Assembly (NCBI GenBank): GCA_037481875.1
Contig: JBBFKY010000002.1
Location: 229,264-293,263 of the forward strand
DNA from: Desulfosoma sp.
GTDB taxonomy: Bacteria; Desulfobacterota; Syntrophobacteria; Syntrophobacterales; DSM-9756
Direction of reading: 5' to 3'
Length of the DNA stretch: 64,000 nt
Both the position numbers and the translations under genes were made by a program. Below, in pieces: positions 63,826-64,000 of this stretch (its first letter is position 1; each line of letters begins with the position of its first letter). The notes beneath the pieces are model-generated. The model was not told the DNA's origin, searched no databases, and was given only the letters and a program-made list of their open reading frames with translations.

Positions 63826-64000
63826 ATGCAGCAGCCCTTGACGCCTGCGGAAATCGTGCGCGAACTGGACAAATTCGTTATCGGCCAAAAAGAGGCCAAG
63901 CGCATGGTAGCCATTGCTTTGCGGAACCGATGGCGCCGCCAACAGGTACCGGAACACCTGCGTGATGAAATCGCCCCCAAAAACATCATCATGATCGGCC
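63826..64000 (+). CDS. hslU: HslU (ClpY) ATPase, truncated by the window end
   Basis: The ATG at 63826 lies 4 bases after the hslV stop with AGGAG upstream. The visible 58 residues match the HslU N-terminus ([36 protein letters not shown]), ending in KNIIMIG just before the Walker A motif. HslU unfolds substrates for HslV. The remainder lies outside the window. Confidence 0.95.
   Translation, partial: MQQPLTPAEIVRELDKFVIGQKEAKRMVAIALRNRWRRQQVPEHLRDEIAPKNIIMIG

Overview
The window reads as a chromosome segment of a sulfate-reducing member of the Desulfobacterota, most like a Syntrophobacteria/Desulfacinum-type organism. The basis is a dissimilatory-type ATP sulfurylase gene (sat), very heavy use of heterodisulfide-reductase-like (Hdr) and ferredoxin proteins, a DcrH-like chemoreceptor-hemerythrin fusion, many multidomain histidine kinases, and GC-rich coding sequence. 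The assignment is inferred from gene content; no rRNA or tRNA gene was seen.

Positions 1-12637 hold one dense plus-strand operon with overlapping start and stop codons. In order it encodes a polyferredoxin (cut by the window edge), an HdrA-MvhD fusion, a second HdrA, homologues of formylmethanofuran dehydrogenase subunits B and A (FwdB, FwdA), a FeS-domain ferredoxin, an HdrC, and a 1062-residue tandem HdrA-HdrA fusion. A class II fructose-1,6-bisphosphatase follows. The two Fwd homologues appear to have lost the residues that define catalysis: the Mo/W-ligating Cys/Sec in FwdB and most metal ligands in FwdA. The cluster therefore looks like a flavin and iron-sulfur electron-transfer complex built on Fwd-derived pseudoenzyme scaffolds. 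It is the strongest candidate here for an undescribed system.

Positions 12638-28914 carry regulators and redox genes: a REC-PAS histidine kinase, an EamA transporter, a glutaredoxin-like/thioredoxin reductase fusion, an HDOD-GAF-PAS-kinase-REC-PilZ protein, a ZraSR/HydHG-like two-component pair with a candidate sigma-54 promoter, an Rrf2 regulator, sat with a small partner gene, and a cyclic-nucleotide-binding-domain protein. Positions 28916-36294 hold a VKOR/thioredoxin membrane protein, a UPF0173 hydrolase, an RRM protein, an aminotransferase with a GlcD-like oxidase, an orphan solute-binding protein and a HEAT-like gene pair.

Positions 36438-44376 are sensory: a chemoreceptor with a C-terminal hemerythrin behind a candidate sigma-28 promoter, then a lipoprotein binding protein overlapping a hybrid kinase. 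Positions 44330-53390 are mostly housekeeping: aroC, the N-degron set clpS-clpA-aat, lysC, cobO, a metallo-beta-lactamase-fold protein, and efp-epmA. Positions 53541-64000 hold a PqqD-like/MEMO protein, a TPR lipoprotein with a LolB-like lipoprotein, a Mut7-C protein, a MoaB/Mog protein, a divergent EF-G, a Xer recombinase, hslV and the start of hslU.

A family of short palindromes (core GGGGCGGAC...GTCCGCCCC, often followed by TAC) recurs between genes across the window. One cluster of these supplies the last codons and the stop of the first hdrA. Start codons were chosen from visible ribosome-binding sites; comparisons with protein families are from memory, not from alignment.
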